Source: Bolinopsis microptera
Lineage: Eukaryota > Ctenophora > Tentaculata > Lobata > Bolinopsidae
Reading direction: 5' to 3'
Length of the DNA stretch: 64,000 nucleotides
Assembly (NCBI RefSeq): GCF_026151205.1
Contig: NC_087078.1
Span: forward strand, 844,175-908,174
Part shown: piece by piece, positions 10,378 to 21,814 of the stretch
Position numbering within the stretch: position 1 is the stretch's first letter
How the letters are laid out: each line of letters opens with the position of its first letter
The notes under the pieces: model-generated
The model's database searches: none
Told to the model about the DNA's origin: nothing
The model's input: the letters and a program-made list of their open reading frames with translations, nothing else
Translations under genes and position numbers: made by a program

Positions 10378-12143
10378 TCCCCTGACTCTGTGCCAACACC
10401 TGATTCATCAGACAAAATTACTATACACTACGACTATAGTAATGCTAACTTAGAAAAGCTCTGTCTTGAAATAGAAAACGATGTAGATAGGTTCCGCCAC
10501 AGCTGTAACACATTTGATTCTTTCATGCAGTTATTTCAAGAAAAGATAGATTTGTCTTGCAAACTTCTAACTCCTAGAACCACTAAACGTAACAGCATAA
10601 CCAACCCTTGGATTACCCAGGGCCTAATTAATTCCATCGATAAGAAAGCTAGGTTGTATTTCGAATGGAAGAAGACTTGTACATTAAAACTACCTGACGG
10701 GGACCCAAACAAGCACATCTACTACAAGGAATTCGACAAGTTTCTCAAAAGGTCAATAAATATGGCAAAGGCTATGTGCTATACTCAAAAATTCGAGAAG
10801 TACAGCATGAATTCGAAAAAGACTTGGGAAGTTATAAATGAACTCCGTGGTAAAAATTTGTCTAGATGTAAGGACGATTTTGTCATAGATGGCCAGAGAG
10901 TTACTTGCAGACGAATAATTGCTAACAAATTTTGTGAATATTTTACATCTCTTGCAAGTAATCTCAATAAAAATGTATTGTCAAACAATAGTATTTCTCT
11001 GGAACCAGTAGAATCATTTGCTCAGTTCATGTCTAATTTAGTATCTGACTCCATATACCTAGAAGAAACTAATGAAGACGAGATTGTCGAGGTCATCAGA
11101 GATTTTCAAAATGGCAAGGCGAGTGACATACCTATAATCGTTGTAAAAAAATCGGCAAAGCTCATTGCTGGTACCTTGGCCAGGCTTTACAACACATGTA
11201 TACAAAGTGGTACATTCCCAAGTATATTTAAAACTGGTAAAGTTATTCCTATTTACAAGAAAGACAATAAGGAATGCATTGAAAATTATCGGCCTGTATC
11301 AATATTACCTTTATTTGGAAAAATCTTCGAGAAGATCATTTACAAACGCCTTTATAATTTCTTCACATCTAAAGGTGTACTAACAGACTCACAGTTTGGA
11401 TTTAGAAAAGGCCATTCTACCACTCATGCTCTACACAAATCTATAGACTCCGTTACAAAGTCTCTGGCTAGCAATAAACATGTATTGGGCATATTCATTG
11501 ACTTGAGCAAAGCCTTTGACACCCTTGATCACAATATTCTTCTAAGCAAGTTAAATTCCTACGGTATTAGGGGTTCAGCACTTACCTTACTTAAAAGCTA
11601 TTTGACTAACAGAAAGCAGTATGTTATGTATAACGATGTACCATCAGTAACAATGGACGTGAAATTTGGAGTACCACAAGGGTCAATTCTTGGGCCACTA
11701 CTCTTCCTACTGTATATGAACGATATAGTAAACTGTTTTTCAGACAGTGAGGTGAAATTTGTACTTTATGCTGATGACACTAATATCTTCATATCAGGAC
11801 CATCTAGAGAAGCAACATATAAAAAAGCCAACTTAGTACTTAAACATGTCTCGATTTACATGAAATGTAATCTACTTCATATCAACATGTCCAAATGCTG
11901 CTACATACATTTTAAACCTGCCTCTGAATATGATGACACCTGTGCGCGGACTAGACCATTTGCTAACCTGCTAGATGAATCTAGATCAATATTCATCGAT
12001 GGTAAGGTTATCACTAAAGTCAAGGATACCAAATTCTTAGGTGTTGTTATAGATAGTAAGCTAAACTGGATTGCCCACATGCACTACATCCGTAAAAAGC
12101 TGCGGACCATGACTGGTGCAATCTGTAGAATCCGGCACTCTAT
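10378..12143 (+). CDS. LINE A ORF2: reverse transcriptase domain (interrupted)
   Basis: The frame resumes after the SINE and runs through a full reverse transcriptase: YRPVSILPLFGKIFEKII, QFGFRKGHSTTHAL, the catalytic FIDLSKAFDTLDH, GVPQGSILGPLLF and LYADDTN. Near the end is the family motif TCARTRPF. The protein is cut at CRIRHS (about 12143) by LINE B; it continues at 22750 with IPAELYLKIYNALFES. The best homologue in the window is LINE D. The clade is CR1/L2-like by RT motifs; this is a motif-based judgement. Confidence 0.88.
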
Positions 12144-12149
12144 GATGAT

Positions 12150-13063
12150 ATGGAAATTAGCAGTTCTGATATCAAGAAGCAGCTTTTAAAGCTTAATGTT
12201 TTTAAGAGTTCTGGTCCGGATGGCGTTCATCCAAAGTTGTTGAAATCCTTAGCATACGATGAAAAGTTTGTTGAAGCTGTAACTAAATTATTTGTTAAGT
12301 GTTCAGAAACAGGAGTCCTGCCTGACATTTGGAAGACAGCATCTGTTGTAGCATTGTTCAAAAAGGGTGTTAAATCTGATCCCTTAAATTATAGACCTGT
12401 CTCATTAACTTGTATTTTGTGCAAAGTGTATGAAAAGTTGGTGAGGGCACATTTATTAACATTTTTAGAAGAACGAATTTCAAAGCATCAGCATGGATTT
12501 GTGAAGGGTAAATCTTGTCTATCTAATCTCTTAGAGACATTTGATAATATTCTTGACATTTTAGACGAAGGTGCTCCTGTCGATCTTTTGTATTTTGATT
12601 TTAGTAAAGCGTTTGACACAGTCCCCCACTTTAGACTTCTATCTAAATTGGAGGGGTTTGGGGTCAAGGGAAAAGTTTTAGATGTTATAAAAGACTTTCT
12701 GACAGACAGAACCATGAGGGTTTGTGTAGAAGGACAATGGTCTGAGGTGAAACACGTGTTATCTGGTGTTCCCCAGGGGTCAGTATTGGGTCCTTTGCTA
12801 TTTATTCTTTATATAAACGATTTACCTGACAATGTTAAAAATAAGATTAAATTATTTGCAGATGATCTCAAGTTAGTTTGTAATGCAGCTAACCATAGAA
12901 GTGTATCTGATGATATTTTAGAACTCGAAATTTGGGAGAGTATTTGGCACTTAAACTTCAATCCTGCCAAGTGTAAAGTAGTCCATATTAATCTGAATAA
13001 TAATCCTAACTCGAATTATATTGTAAATGGAGTAGAACTAGAAGTATCTGCACAGGAAAAAGA
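12150..13063 (+). CDS. LINE B reverse transcriptase, 5' part
   Basis: The frame encodes RT motifs of the CR1/jockey group: SSGPDGVHPKLLKSLA, NYRPVSLTCILCKVYEKL, HQHGFVKGKSCLSNLL, YFDFSKAFDTVPH, GVPQGSVLGPLLFILYIND and a variant FADDLK at the catalytic site. Everything before the fingers domain (endonuclease, ORF1) is absent because of 5' truncation. It is cut after SAQEK by LINE C. The divergence from LINE A is large, so this is another family. Confidence 0.85.
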
Positions 13064-14008
13064 ATAGGGGCTCCACGGTCGCTTGAGTTTGTGCTTGATA
13101 CAACCCAAGTAGAACAACGCACAACTAGGGCCTCTAGGTCAAGGCCAGCCCGAGAGTTGATTAATGCAGACTTCACCCTCCCTGCCACCAATGGCACACT
13201 GAACATAATGAAGCCTGGTGCACAACAAGTCATGAGGCACAGGATTGCCCCAGGAGATGCACCTTCTGACAATGAAATTTGTTGGAGGTATAGTCTCTCC
13301 TTCAGAAAGTTAACCACACCCTCCTCTTCCCCTTCATCTCCTATTCTTCCCTCTCCTACATCCGACAGTCCTAATAAAGTATCTCCAAAAGCCCCTATCA
13401 CAAACTCCCACAAACACCAGAAGTCTATCATCCTCATTGCTGGTGACTCCTTTGCTGCCCGATTGGACGCTGATCGCCTCAGTAGAGGTAAAGAAACTGT
13501 CACCAACATAGCTAAGGGTGGGCTTAAGATCTCAGCTATACAGAACTCTATTGAGGCCTTTCATACAAAGAACCCTCTAGTGCAGGTAAAGAAACTGTTC
13601 TTAAGCTTTGGTGCCAACGACATCCGGTACTGTACCCAGGGTGTCAATCATCTCAAGACCCCTGTGAGTGACCTTATGAAGACAGCAAAAAAACTTTATC
13701 CAAATGCACGTGTTTTTGTACAAGCAATTCCACCAGTCCACCCCAACGGACAAGAGAAAATCCCTGGTAATGTTTGTGCTATGAATAATTTGATCTTTGA
13801 TCGCTGCTCTAGACATAAACTGTTTTACCTTGATGTTTTTTGGGCTTTCTTAGACCGATTTGGAAACAGAAATGAGAGATTATTTCCTAAGTGTGACAAT
13901 AGGGGCTTTTATGATATTCATCCCAGCCCCAAGGCTGGGATGCCAGTGTTGGCAAAGTTCTATCTCAGAATTATACACTCAAAGTGGTTTAATCCATTGG
14001 GATACTGA
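13064..14008 (+). CDS. LINE C ORF1: end of AlkB-like domain plus complete SGNH hydrolase
   Basis: The frame opens at the truncated edge with IGAPRSLEF. Its first 85 or so residues match the end of an AlkB-type dioxygenase: NGTLNIMKPGAQQVMRHRI with the second iron-binding His, and WRYSLSFRKL with the 2-oxoglutarate Arg. A Ser/Pro linker follows, then a complete SGNH hydrolase: IAGDSF (block I Ser), NIAKGGL, SFGANDIR (block III), and YDIHPSPKAG with the Asp-x-x-His pair. The stop is at 14006-14008. The first half of the dioxygenase is lost with the 5' truncation. The same two-domain order occurs in LINE A, although their reverse transcriptases differ strongly. Confidence 0.82.
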   Translation: MGAPRSLEFVLDTTQVEQRTTRASRSRPARELINADFTLPATNGTLNIMKPGAQQVMRHRIAPGDAPSDNEICWRYSLSFRKLTTPSSSPSSPILPSPTSDSPNKVSPKAPITNSHKHQKSIILIAGDSFAARLDADRLSRGKETVTNIAKGGLKISAIQNSIEAFHTKNPLVQVKKLFLSFGANDIRYCTQGVNHLKTPVSDLMKTAKKLYPNARVFVQAIPPVHPNGQEKIPGNVCAMNNLIFDRCSRHKLFYLDVFWAFLDRFGNRNERLFPKCDNRGFYDIHPSPKAGMPVLAKFYLRIIHSKWFNPLGY

Positions 14009-14257
14009 TGTGGTAATTCAATTCAATTTTTCATTGTCTGCATCAGTACCCTATTGGATCTGATCATTTGGATGTTATTTATATGTATTCAAACGAAGTG
14101 ATAACATAATGTATGTTACTTCTTATTATAGCACAATACCTAACAAAACACAACGGCGAGACACAATTCTGTTAATAATATACTTATAAGTTTCATGGGA
14201 ATATCAGCTCAACAACACCGTGTTGCAACTGGTATGTTTTCTAGGTATGTTATCATC
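14009..14257 (+). other. LINE C spacer between ORF1 and ORF2 (left part)
   Basis: AT-rich sequence after the ORF1 stop. It continues on the far side of LINE D from about 17946 to the ORF2 start. No coding potential was seen. Confidence 0.5.
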
Positions 14258-17200
14258 AGTAAAACAAAGTATTTTTTAGTAAAACAAAGTATTTTATTTA
14301 TTAGCAGTGCAATCAATTCATATGATATAATTATAAGAATATAATAGTATGTCACACCTATTTAACTGTTACGTTCGAGTAGTCGTGCCATGGCTAAATT
14401 TAACTAGGACCAGTGGTGTCGATTAACATTTTAAAAGGTGATTCTAAGTGACACAAATGGAAAATTTTAAGAAAAGACGGATCAAAACACAGATCCAAGG
14501 ACAAGGAGACCCCACTGCAGGACCATACATGCTATTGGCTTGTGCATGGCCCAAAAGGTTCCAGCTGTCCAGGAAACTGTACGTAGCTGGTCAACTAGTT
14601 TTGAATTCAGACTAGGCTTGATGAGTTCTGGGGTTTCTAGAGTAAGATTTGATGGTGCCAGGTTTGTTCAGGCGGACATGGAAATTATGCGAGGAATATA
14701 TAGGTATATAAAAATCATATCAATATAAAAATAGATCCAAAAATAGATCCAAAGATTCACACGGCAGTCAGGGAACTTCCAGACAGGATGCTTTTGAAAC
14801 AGGTATAATTAGCGCTTTTGTAATTAGTTGTATGCAAGGGATGGGATGCTGATTGACTAAGCTGGTTCAATGCCCCAGCTATTTAGGGGGAGCCACTCAA
14901 TTTCACGCCCAGGTGTTGTCAATTGCTGGGTTTCAAGTAAGAGCTTTTTGATACGGCTCTTGATAATTGAGATGGGGGAGGAAAGGTCGGAAAATTTACT
15001 AGAGCCAGGGACCATGACATTGTTTTCATTAGGAGTGCATTTGTCGAATATTTTATCAACCAAACTGTTCCATATAGTCGTACCTTTGAAGACAAAATTG
15101 TGTTTAGAAATTTCAAGTTTGTGTCGGGGGACCCGCATAGTTTGGCTACATGCTCTGGAACTTGCTTGGAATAAACTTGTCAGAGAGATAGGTTGATGCA
15201 GTTTCAAGATTTTAAACAGTTCAGTGGATATATGTTGGGTGTACAGGTTGTGGATTGACATGATTTTCTCGGTATTGAATATTGGCTTAGTGTTTTCCAA
15301 AGCAAAGCTCCTTTTTGCGATGTGTTCACTGTATGGTCTTGCACGTGCACATGTTTCATAATACTCTGCCCGGTCAAAGCTTGGTTTGCTTCCAAATAGA
15401 AGGCGTACACATCTTTTTTGGATGGAGAACAGTTTAGATAGTCTATAAGGTGTGACACCACCCCAGCTACTGATACAGTAGCTCATATGAGACTTGAATA
15501 AGGAGTCATACAGCTTATGGTACTCTGTTTCTGGAATAAACTTCATAATACGTTTAATTATAGCTATACTTGTAGTTAGTTTACTTTTTATGTTATCTAG
15601 TTGGGGTTCCCAGGATAGTTCATGGTCTATGATAACACCAAGGAATCTCACTTTATCTACTCGTGTAAGCGTGTTGCCTGATAACGTGAGTGAGTTCTCA
15701 GAGCCATATTCACGAGCACGTGCACAGGACGAGTACCGGCCAGGTCTGAATAACATGTAGACCGATTTGCTTTGGTTAATGTGCAGCAAGTTAGATTCCA
15801 TATAGTCATTTACAGATTCAAGTACTTTATTAGCATTCAAATAGGCTTCTTGTTCAGTTTTTCCAGCAACAAATATGTTCGTGTCATCTGCAAACAGTAT
15901 GAAGTGTCCAAGTTTGCTAGAGTTGGTGATGTCATTAATGTAGAGTAAGAAGAGGAGAGGGCCTAGAACTGATCCCTGTGGTACCCCATATTCAATTTTG
16001 CAGTGATCAGAGTGTGTATTTTGGAAATCAACATACTGCTGTCGGTTACACAAATAGCTTTCAATTAGGTCAAGACAGGGCCCTCTTATGCCATAGTGTT
16101 CAAGTTTGACAAGTAATTTTCTGTGGTCGATTGTGTCAAACGCTTTGCTTAAGTCAATGAATATGCCAATTACATGATTCTTACTTTCTAGGTTTTTAAG
16201 AATGTGGTCAATGGAGTAATTGATGGCATGTGCCGTTGAGTGGTTGGATCTGAATCCAAACTGTTTATCGTATATGACCATATGTGAAGTAAAGAAGCTA
16301 TATAGTCGGCAGTAAATTACTTTTTCAAATATCTTACCAAAGATAGGTAGAATGGATATAGGCCTGTAGTTATCAAACAGCTGTGGGTCTCCTTTCTTAA
16401 ATACGGGGGTGACCTTACCTATTTTTAGAATATTTGGAAATAGACCCAGCTTCATGAATGAGTTTAGGAAACCAGCTAGGTGTTTAGAGATTGTAGTGCA
16501 ACATTTCTTAAGAACAGCTATTGATATGTCACTAGCTTTGTCACCCTGGAAGGTTTTAACAATTTTTTCGATTTCCTCAGAATCACAGGGGTTTAAGAAC
16601 ATACTGTTGGTAACTCTTTTGTTAAAGTAGTTCTTATAATTAAGGGGCCTCTGGCAAGCTGTGTCACGACTTATTGGTTTGGAGGAGCAGAGCTTCGCAT
16701 TAAGTTTACCTGCAATGGAAGAGAAGAACATGTTAAAGCCATTCGATATGACACGCTTGTCTTTTACTAAACTACCATCTATTTTGAACGAGGCCTTTAT
16801 TCCAGTTTTTGTTTTTCCCCTCAGTTCATTGATCAGTGCCCATGTTTGCTTCATATTACCTGAGACTTTTGAGAATTTTCTGCAATAGTACAATTTCTTG
16901 GCAGATCTGATAATGTATTTTAACTGTCGACGGAATTTACTATAGGTTAAGTATAGATCAGAGTCTCCAAGAGGGTTGGGTTCCTTAATTGTACTCTTCC
17001 ACTGCTTGTAAAGATATTCTTTCTTTTTCACTGATGCAATGATCCCTGGTGTGATCCAAGGGTTTGCAATCATATTTCTTTTTGACTTTTTGAACGATTC
17101 AGATTCAATTAAAAAGTTTTCTTCGATCAGAAGTTTTATCTTATTTGCAAAAATTTCAAAGTTTTCTACGTTGTAGCACACCTGCCCACAAAAATTTGTT

Positions 17201-17945
17201 TGAATATCTTCTAAGAACTTGGTCATATTAGATTCACAGTAGTCGTATTTTGGTTTACAAGGGTCAAGTTCTGGTTCTTCAGGCATGCTACATTCGAGAA
17301 TACAGAAAATTGGAGAGTGATGCGAAACCCTGGTATCCAGTAGTCCAGCTGACACAATATTGTCAGTGGAGTTTGTCAGAATATTGTCAATAAGCGATGG
17401 GACACAGCCTGGTTTATGGTGCGTTGCCAGTGATATAAGTGGGATGAAGTTATTTCCATATAAAATGTTTTCAAAGCTGGCAGAGCCTTTATTAAATAGA
17501 TTAAAGTTGAAATCTCCAAGCAGGATAACGTTCCTATCAGGAACCTGATTAAGAAGGCTCTCAAATTCGTGTAGGGCATCTTTGTCAGATCCACCAGGTG
17601 GTCTGTATAGGACGCCAACTGTTTGGGGCCTGCCAACATTTGTTATGGAGACAAACACTGATTCAAGGTTAGGGGTAAGTAAGTGACTCATTGATGTAAA
17701 TTCCCACTCCACTACCTTTAGATTTGTCACGTAATTTATTGGTGTATTCAGAGAGATAACCGGGTATCCTATACAGGTCTTTGAGGTTTGCATCAATATT
17801 TGTCTCAGCCAAGCCAATAAACGAGAGTGGATGACTGTACTGTGAGATTTCTGTGACAAATGTATCAAAATTTGCAGCATTTCCATCAATATTGTTAAAA
17901 ATACCAGTAAGGTTCTGCCCATTTCTATGTTGAAAGTATTAAAAG
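14258..17945 (-). mobile_element. LINE D (CR1/L2-like, related to LINE A), inserted in LINE C
   Basis: This minus-strand element begins within its endonuclease (5' truncation near 17945). It ends with two identical 20-bp tail units (core TACTTTGTTTTACT on its own strand) at 14297-14258. It is the youngest layer of the nest. Its 3' untranslated region is about 560 bp. RT motifs and the CARARP motif tie it to LINE A and LINE E. Confidence 0.85.
14857..17930 (-). CDS. LINE D ORF2: endonuclease (frameshifted N-part) and reverse transcriptase
   Basis: One frame is open from 17994 to 14857. From about 17680 down it encodes endonuclease (VGVLYRPPGGSDKDALHEF, LLGDFNFNLF, VSHHSPIF) and RT (YRPISILPIFGKIFEKVI, FIDLSKAFDTIDH, GVPQGSVLGPLLFLLYIND, LFADDTN). 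The family motif occurs twice (SSCARAREYG, ETCARARPYS). The true start of the nuclease is read in a different frame above about 17700 (NGQNLTGIFNNIDG, SFIGLAETNID, GSGVGIYIN), so one frameshift lies near 17700. The C-terminus ends in WLPLNSWGIEPA. Apart from that frameshift and the 5' truncation the protein looks whole. Confidence 0.88.
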
Positions 17946-17994
17946 TAATAGAGGTAACGGGGAAAATTTGTTGTCCTGTCTTCTGTCTCGTCAT

Positions 17995-20900
17995 ATGTTA
18001 TGTGCTCTATTGGGTCTATTTTATTTTTATGTTATTTTGTATATATTTTCTTTGACTATCGATGCTAATATACTCCCTAGTGCTCCCCTCCAACCTAAAA
18101 TACACTCTGTACCATGTTTGAGGTCATCCATAAATCTTTACTTTATGGTAATATTTTGTACCATTTTTCTCAGACACTTTAAACTTGTGTATAGGGGGGA
18201 GAGGGGCATTGGGACAGCCTTAGCTGCAATTTCTGTAAAATTGCTATCTACCACAAAAACCGAACTGTCACCTACCATGTCACCGAAACAGACTGTTAAG
18301 TTACTTTTCGGTATTACCAGCAGCTGGCTTGGGGTCATGTCTAGGTGTGGTCTGGTTTTTCTATCTCTCCTTAATATTTCCCTGATAGTAATTTGTAATT
18401 GTTCCTTACTGAACCCTGGACCAAATTTATCCGTTGTTTACAATAATGTCCATGGTTTCCTTAATACCCGCGATCTAGCATCAGGAACACCACCACTAAA
18501 TATGACCAAGATACATGAATTCCATGGTTATATCTACAAACATAAGCCTCACATCATTATTCTAAACGAGACATGGCTGAAAAATTCCATTCTCAGTAAT
18601 GAGGTGCTCCCTGACAAATACAAAGTATTTAGGCTTGATCGATCCTTAAGATCGCATCCTGTGGATGCAACCCAGCCCAAGAAATTCAGAAAAAACGGTG
18701 GTGGTGTTCTGATTGCCCATAGAACAGACATTGATATCTCGAGTCTAAAGTTCTCAAAGGTTAGTGTTCAAGCTGAATTGTTATCCATCATAATTAAAAC
18801 TCAGTGTGGAAGAAACTTTTGCATATCTACATTCTATAGAGTAGGAACGCTTGGCTTAGATAATTTTGAATCTTTCAAGAAACATTTTGTTACTTTAGCA
18901 TCTGCCAGAAAGTTACAAAGGCACATTCTGGTAGGGGACTTTAATTTAGCTTCGATTTCCTGGCCAGATGGTCAGTCATCTTGCCAGCTACATTCTAGCT
19001 TTGTAAATTTTCTCACTGATGACCTCGGACATACACAACTTATTAGCTCCCCTACTCACAAGTCAGGCAACACCTTAGATCTTGTGTTCACTAACATTCA
19101 GAACCTTATTAAGAATGTTAAAGTTTTAGATCAAAACGAAATGTGTATGTCCGACCACTTTTGTATCACATTTGACATTGATGTTAAGACCAAGTATATT
19201 AAGCAGCCTAAAAGAAAGATCTTTAATTATAGTAAAGGTAATTTTAGGGGCCTGAATTCTGAGTTATTTAGCATCGATTGGGATAGTATATTTGGGTGTA
19301 ATGATCCTTATCTTGCCTGGAGTCGATTCAGAGGAGTTCTTGAAGCAGCCTGTGACCGATGGATCCCTAAAAAGACCATTAAGTCTCAGTTCAAGCCCCC
19401 ATGGTATGACTCCGAATGTGATCGTCTCCTACGAAATAAGGAGAAATGGAGAATAAGGCATAAGGGGAGCAACTCTGAGTCTCATAAACAAAAGTTTCGT
19501 GCATTTCGAACAAAATTTAAAAATATGATGGACGAAAGAATGAGACTCAGTGTTGAGGATGACTCCGATGATGCTCTTATCTCCAAGAAATTCTGGACCT
19601 ACGTTAAATCTAAATCAAAGTCAACCAGGATTCCTGAAACTGTCAAATATCATAATCGCTTTCGAAACAATCCATCTGATCAAGCTGCCCTTTTTAACGA
19701 ATATTTTTATGAGCAGTTTTCTCAAGAGAGCGATTATGGCATTGACATAGATTTTCGTGATGATTGTTTTTCAAGCCTTGTGTTTAGTAAAGAAGATGTT
19801 CTGTTGATTCTTAAAAAGTTAAATCCTAACAAGGCCCCTGGCCCTGATGGGATTCATGGGAAAGTTCTCAAAAACTGTGCCCAAAGCCTTGCATACCCAC
19901 TTAGTGTTTTATTTAACCAGTCTTTCTCGAGCGGATGTATACCCCCTGATTGGAAGCTGGCACTTGTAGTACCAGTGCACAAAAAGGGCGATAAGTCTTC
20001 GGTTGAGAACTACAGGCCTATCTCGTTAACATCTCTTGTAATGAAAGTCTTTGAAAGGTGCATAAAGACTGCATCATACGCTGCATGTTCTGATCTGTTG
20101 GATGACCGACAACACGGTTTTGTTAATGAACGTTCATGCACAACCCAAATGATACCTTTCACGGACAATCTTGCACTTGCACTGAATAACAGGTCCAGGA
20201 CTGATATAATATATTTTGATTTTGCGAAAGCTTTTGATAGCGTTTCGCATGACCTTATTTTAAGTAAATTAAAGAATATTTTTAATGTCGATGGACTAAT
20301 GCTTAAATTTATTAAGTCCTATCTTGAGGGGCGACAACAACAAGTAGTGATAGGAGGCCAAACGTCTTCTTCTCTACCAGTTCGGTCTGGTGTCCCTCAA
20401 GGTTCTATACTTGGCCCTTTATTGTTTGTGATATTTATAAATGACATGTTCTCCTGTGTCTCTGAAGGCACCAATATCGCCCTTTATGCAGATGACACTA
20501 AAATTTGGAGAGAGATTCTTGGTTACCCTGACCATCACATAATCCAAAATGACATCAATAGATTGTATGATTGGTCAGTGAGAAATCGAATGAAGTTCCA
20601 CCCACAAAAGTGCAAAGCCCTCTCTGTGTCCCTGCAAAGAAACGTGCTGGATAACTTGCCATTCAATACCTTCTTCTATAAACTTTCTGGAAGTGATATT
20701 GACTTTGTGCCCTCTCAGTCAGATTTAGGAGTCGCAATAAACTCCAGGTTTAATTGGGGTGCACAATGTAAAGCGCTTGTTTCCAAAGCTAACTCTAGAC
20801 TTGGACTACTTAAGAGAACATGTCATTTCACTACTGATAAAAGGCAGAAAAGATCGTTCTATTTAGCGTTAATTAGGTCTATATTTGAACATTGTTCTGT

Positions 20901-21381
20901 CATATGGTCCCCTCAATCTGCAACTCATCTTCAACAGTTTGTTGCTATCCAAAAGAGGGCTATTAAATGGATCAATGGTGAACCCTACTCCAGTTATAAT
21001 GACGATAAACTTGCTACCGAGCAAAAGAAGCTAAATATTCTCCCTGTCATGCAGAAGTTTATTTATAACGATCTTATGACCTTCTATAAAATAGTGAATA
21101 GCATAATCCCAGTTTCGCTTCCTACTTATATAGTCCTATGCCGTCCAGAGGGCACCCGATACACTAGGCACAATGCTCAAATAATTGATAGGTCGGATAC
21201 TTCAACTTACATGAGTACCACTGTGCCCTGCTCAGATGCCTTCCGAAATAGCTTCTTTCATAGATCTATGCTGAAATGGAATAGTCTACCAGTATGTATC
21301 CGGCAGTCAGAGCGGATTTCTACTTTTAAGGCCAATCTGATCAAGTACCTATGGGCTGCCGATACAGTCTGGCCAGACTAG
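17995..21381 (+). CDS. LINE C ORF2: endonuclease and reverse transcriptase (intact frame)
   Basis: From the ATG at 17995 this is an open frame of about 1128 codons. A hydrophobic N-terminal stretch of roughly 140 residues precedes the nuclease, which starts near LSVVYNNVHGF and has IILNETWLK, HILVGDFNLA, THKSGNTLDLVFTN and MSDHFCITF. The RT has NKAPGPDGIHGKVLKNC, ENYRPISLTSLVMKVFE, QHGFVNERSC, YFDFAKAFDSVSH, GVPQGSILGPLLF and LYADDTK. The end has WSPQSATHLQQFVAIQKRAI and WNSLPVCIRQSERISTFK. All catalytic motifs look present. The hydrophobic leader may not be part of the working protein. Confidence 0.9.
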   Translation: MLCALLGLFYFYVILYIFSLTIDANILPSAPLQPKIHSVPCLRSSINLYFMVIFCTIFLRHFKLVYRGERGIGTALAAISVKLLSTTKTELSPTMSPKQTVKLLFGITSSWLGVMSRCGLVFLSLLNISLIVICNCSLLNPGPNLSVVYNNVHGFLNTRDLASGTPPLNMTKIHEFHGYIYKHKPHIIILNETWLKNSILSNEVLPDKYKVFRLDRSLRSHPVDATQPKKFRKNGGGVLIAHRTDIDISSLKFSKVSVQAELLSIIIKTQCGRNFCISTFYRVGTLGLDNFESFKKHFVTLASARKLQRHILVGDFNLASISWPDGQSSCQLHSSFVNFLTDDLGHTQLISSPTHKSGNTLDLVFTNIQNLIKNVKVLDQNEMCMSDHFCITFDIDVKTKYIKQPKRKIFNYSKGNFRGLNSELFSIDWDSIFGCNDPYLAWSRFRGVLEAACDRWIPKKTIKSQFKPPWYDSECDRLLRNKEKWRIRHKGSNSESHKQKFRAFRTKFKNMMDERMRLSVEDDSDDALISKKFWTYVKSKSKSTRIPETVKYHNRFRNNPSDQAALFNEYFYEQFSQESDYGIDIDFRDDCFSSLVFSKEDVLLILKKLNPNKAPGPDGIHGKVLKNCAQSLAYPLSVLFNQSFSSGCIPPDWKLALVVPVHKKGDKSSVENYRPISLTSLVMKVFERCIKTASYAACSDLLDDRQHGFVNERSCTTQMIPFTDNLALALNNRSRTDIIYFDFAKAFDSVSHDLILSKLKNIFNVDGLMLKFIKSYLEGRQQQVVIGGQTSSSLPVRSGVPQGSILGPLLFVIFINDMFSCVSEGTNIALYADDTKIWREILGYPDHHIIQNDINRLYDWSVRNRMKFHPQKCKALSVSLQRNVLDNLPFNTFFYKLSGSDIDFVPSQSDLGVAINSRFNWGAQCKALVSKANSRLGLLKRTCHFTTDKRQKRSFYLALIRSIFEHCSVIWSPQSATHLQQFVAIQKRAIKWINGEPYSSYNDDKLATEQKKLNILPVMQKFIYNDLMTFYKIVNSIIPVSLPTYIVLCRPEGTRYTRHNAQIIDRSDTSTYMSTTVPCSDAFRNSFFHRSMLKWNSLPVCIRQSERISTFKANLIKYLWAADTVWPD

Positions 21382-21814
21382 CTCATCAGTCTTATGAGTC
21401 TCAGAAATGTGTTTTTGTTGGTTACAATTCTGTCCGTCCAATTTCCTATCCGCTTGTCCTTCTTTTTTCTTCTATCAGTTGTGACGGAATTGTAATGAAC
21501 AAAATCCATATAATATAATTATTTATGATATGTTTGATTTCTTGTTATTGTATGTCATTTAAATTTTGGTAGACGGCCCCAACGTTAATGTGGCTCTTGC
21601 TATGTGTTGGTTCAGCCGAATTAATTATTATGTAATCAAGTTTATTTTTCTCTTTCAGTTAGTTGTCATCCGGCCAAACATTAAGCAACTTATATTGCAG
21701 TACCATTTATCAATTAGTTTATCAAAATATGTCATTGTAATTTTGCATGGCTGAAATGTAACGCTTGATTTATATATAATAATTAATTGAATTTTCAAAT
21801 AAAAAAAAAAAAAA

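Larger units (their letters stand above)
13064..21814 (+). mobile_element. LINE C (CR1/jockey-like, poly-A tail), split by LINE D
   Basis: LINE C starts inside its ORF1 (5' truncation), runs through a complete hydrolase domain and a full-length ORF2, and ends in a poly-A run at 21801-21814. It sits inside LINE B and is itself broken by LINE D (about 14258-17945, opposite strand) in the ORF1-ORF2 spacer. Its large open ORF2 suggests recent insertion. Confidence 0.85.
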
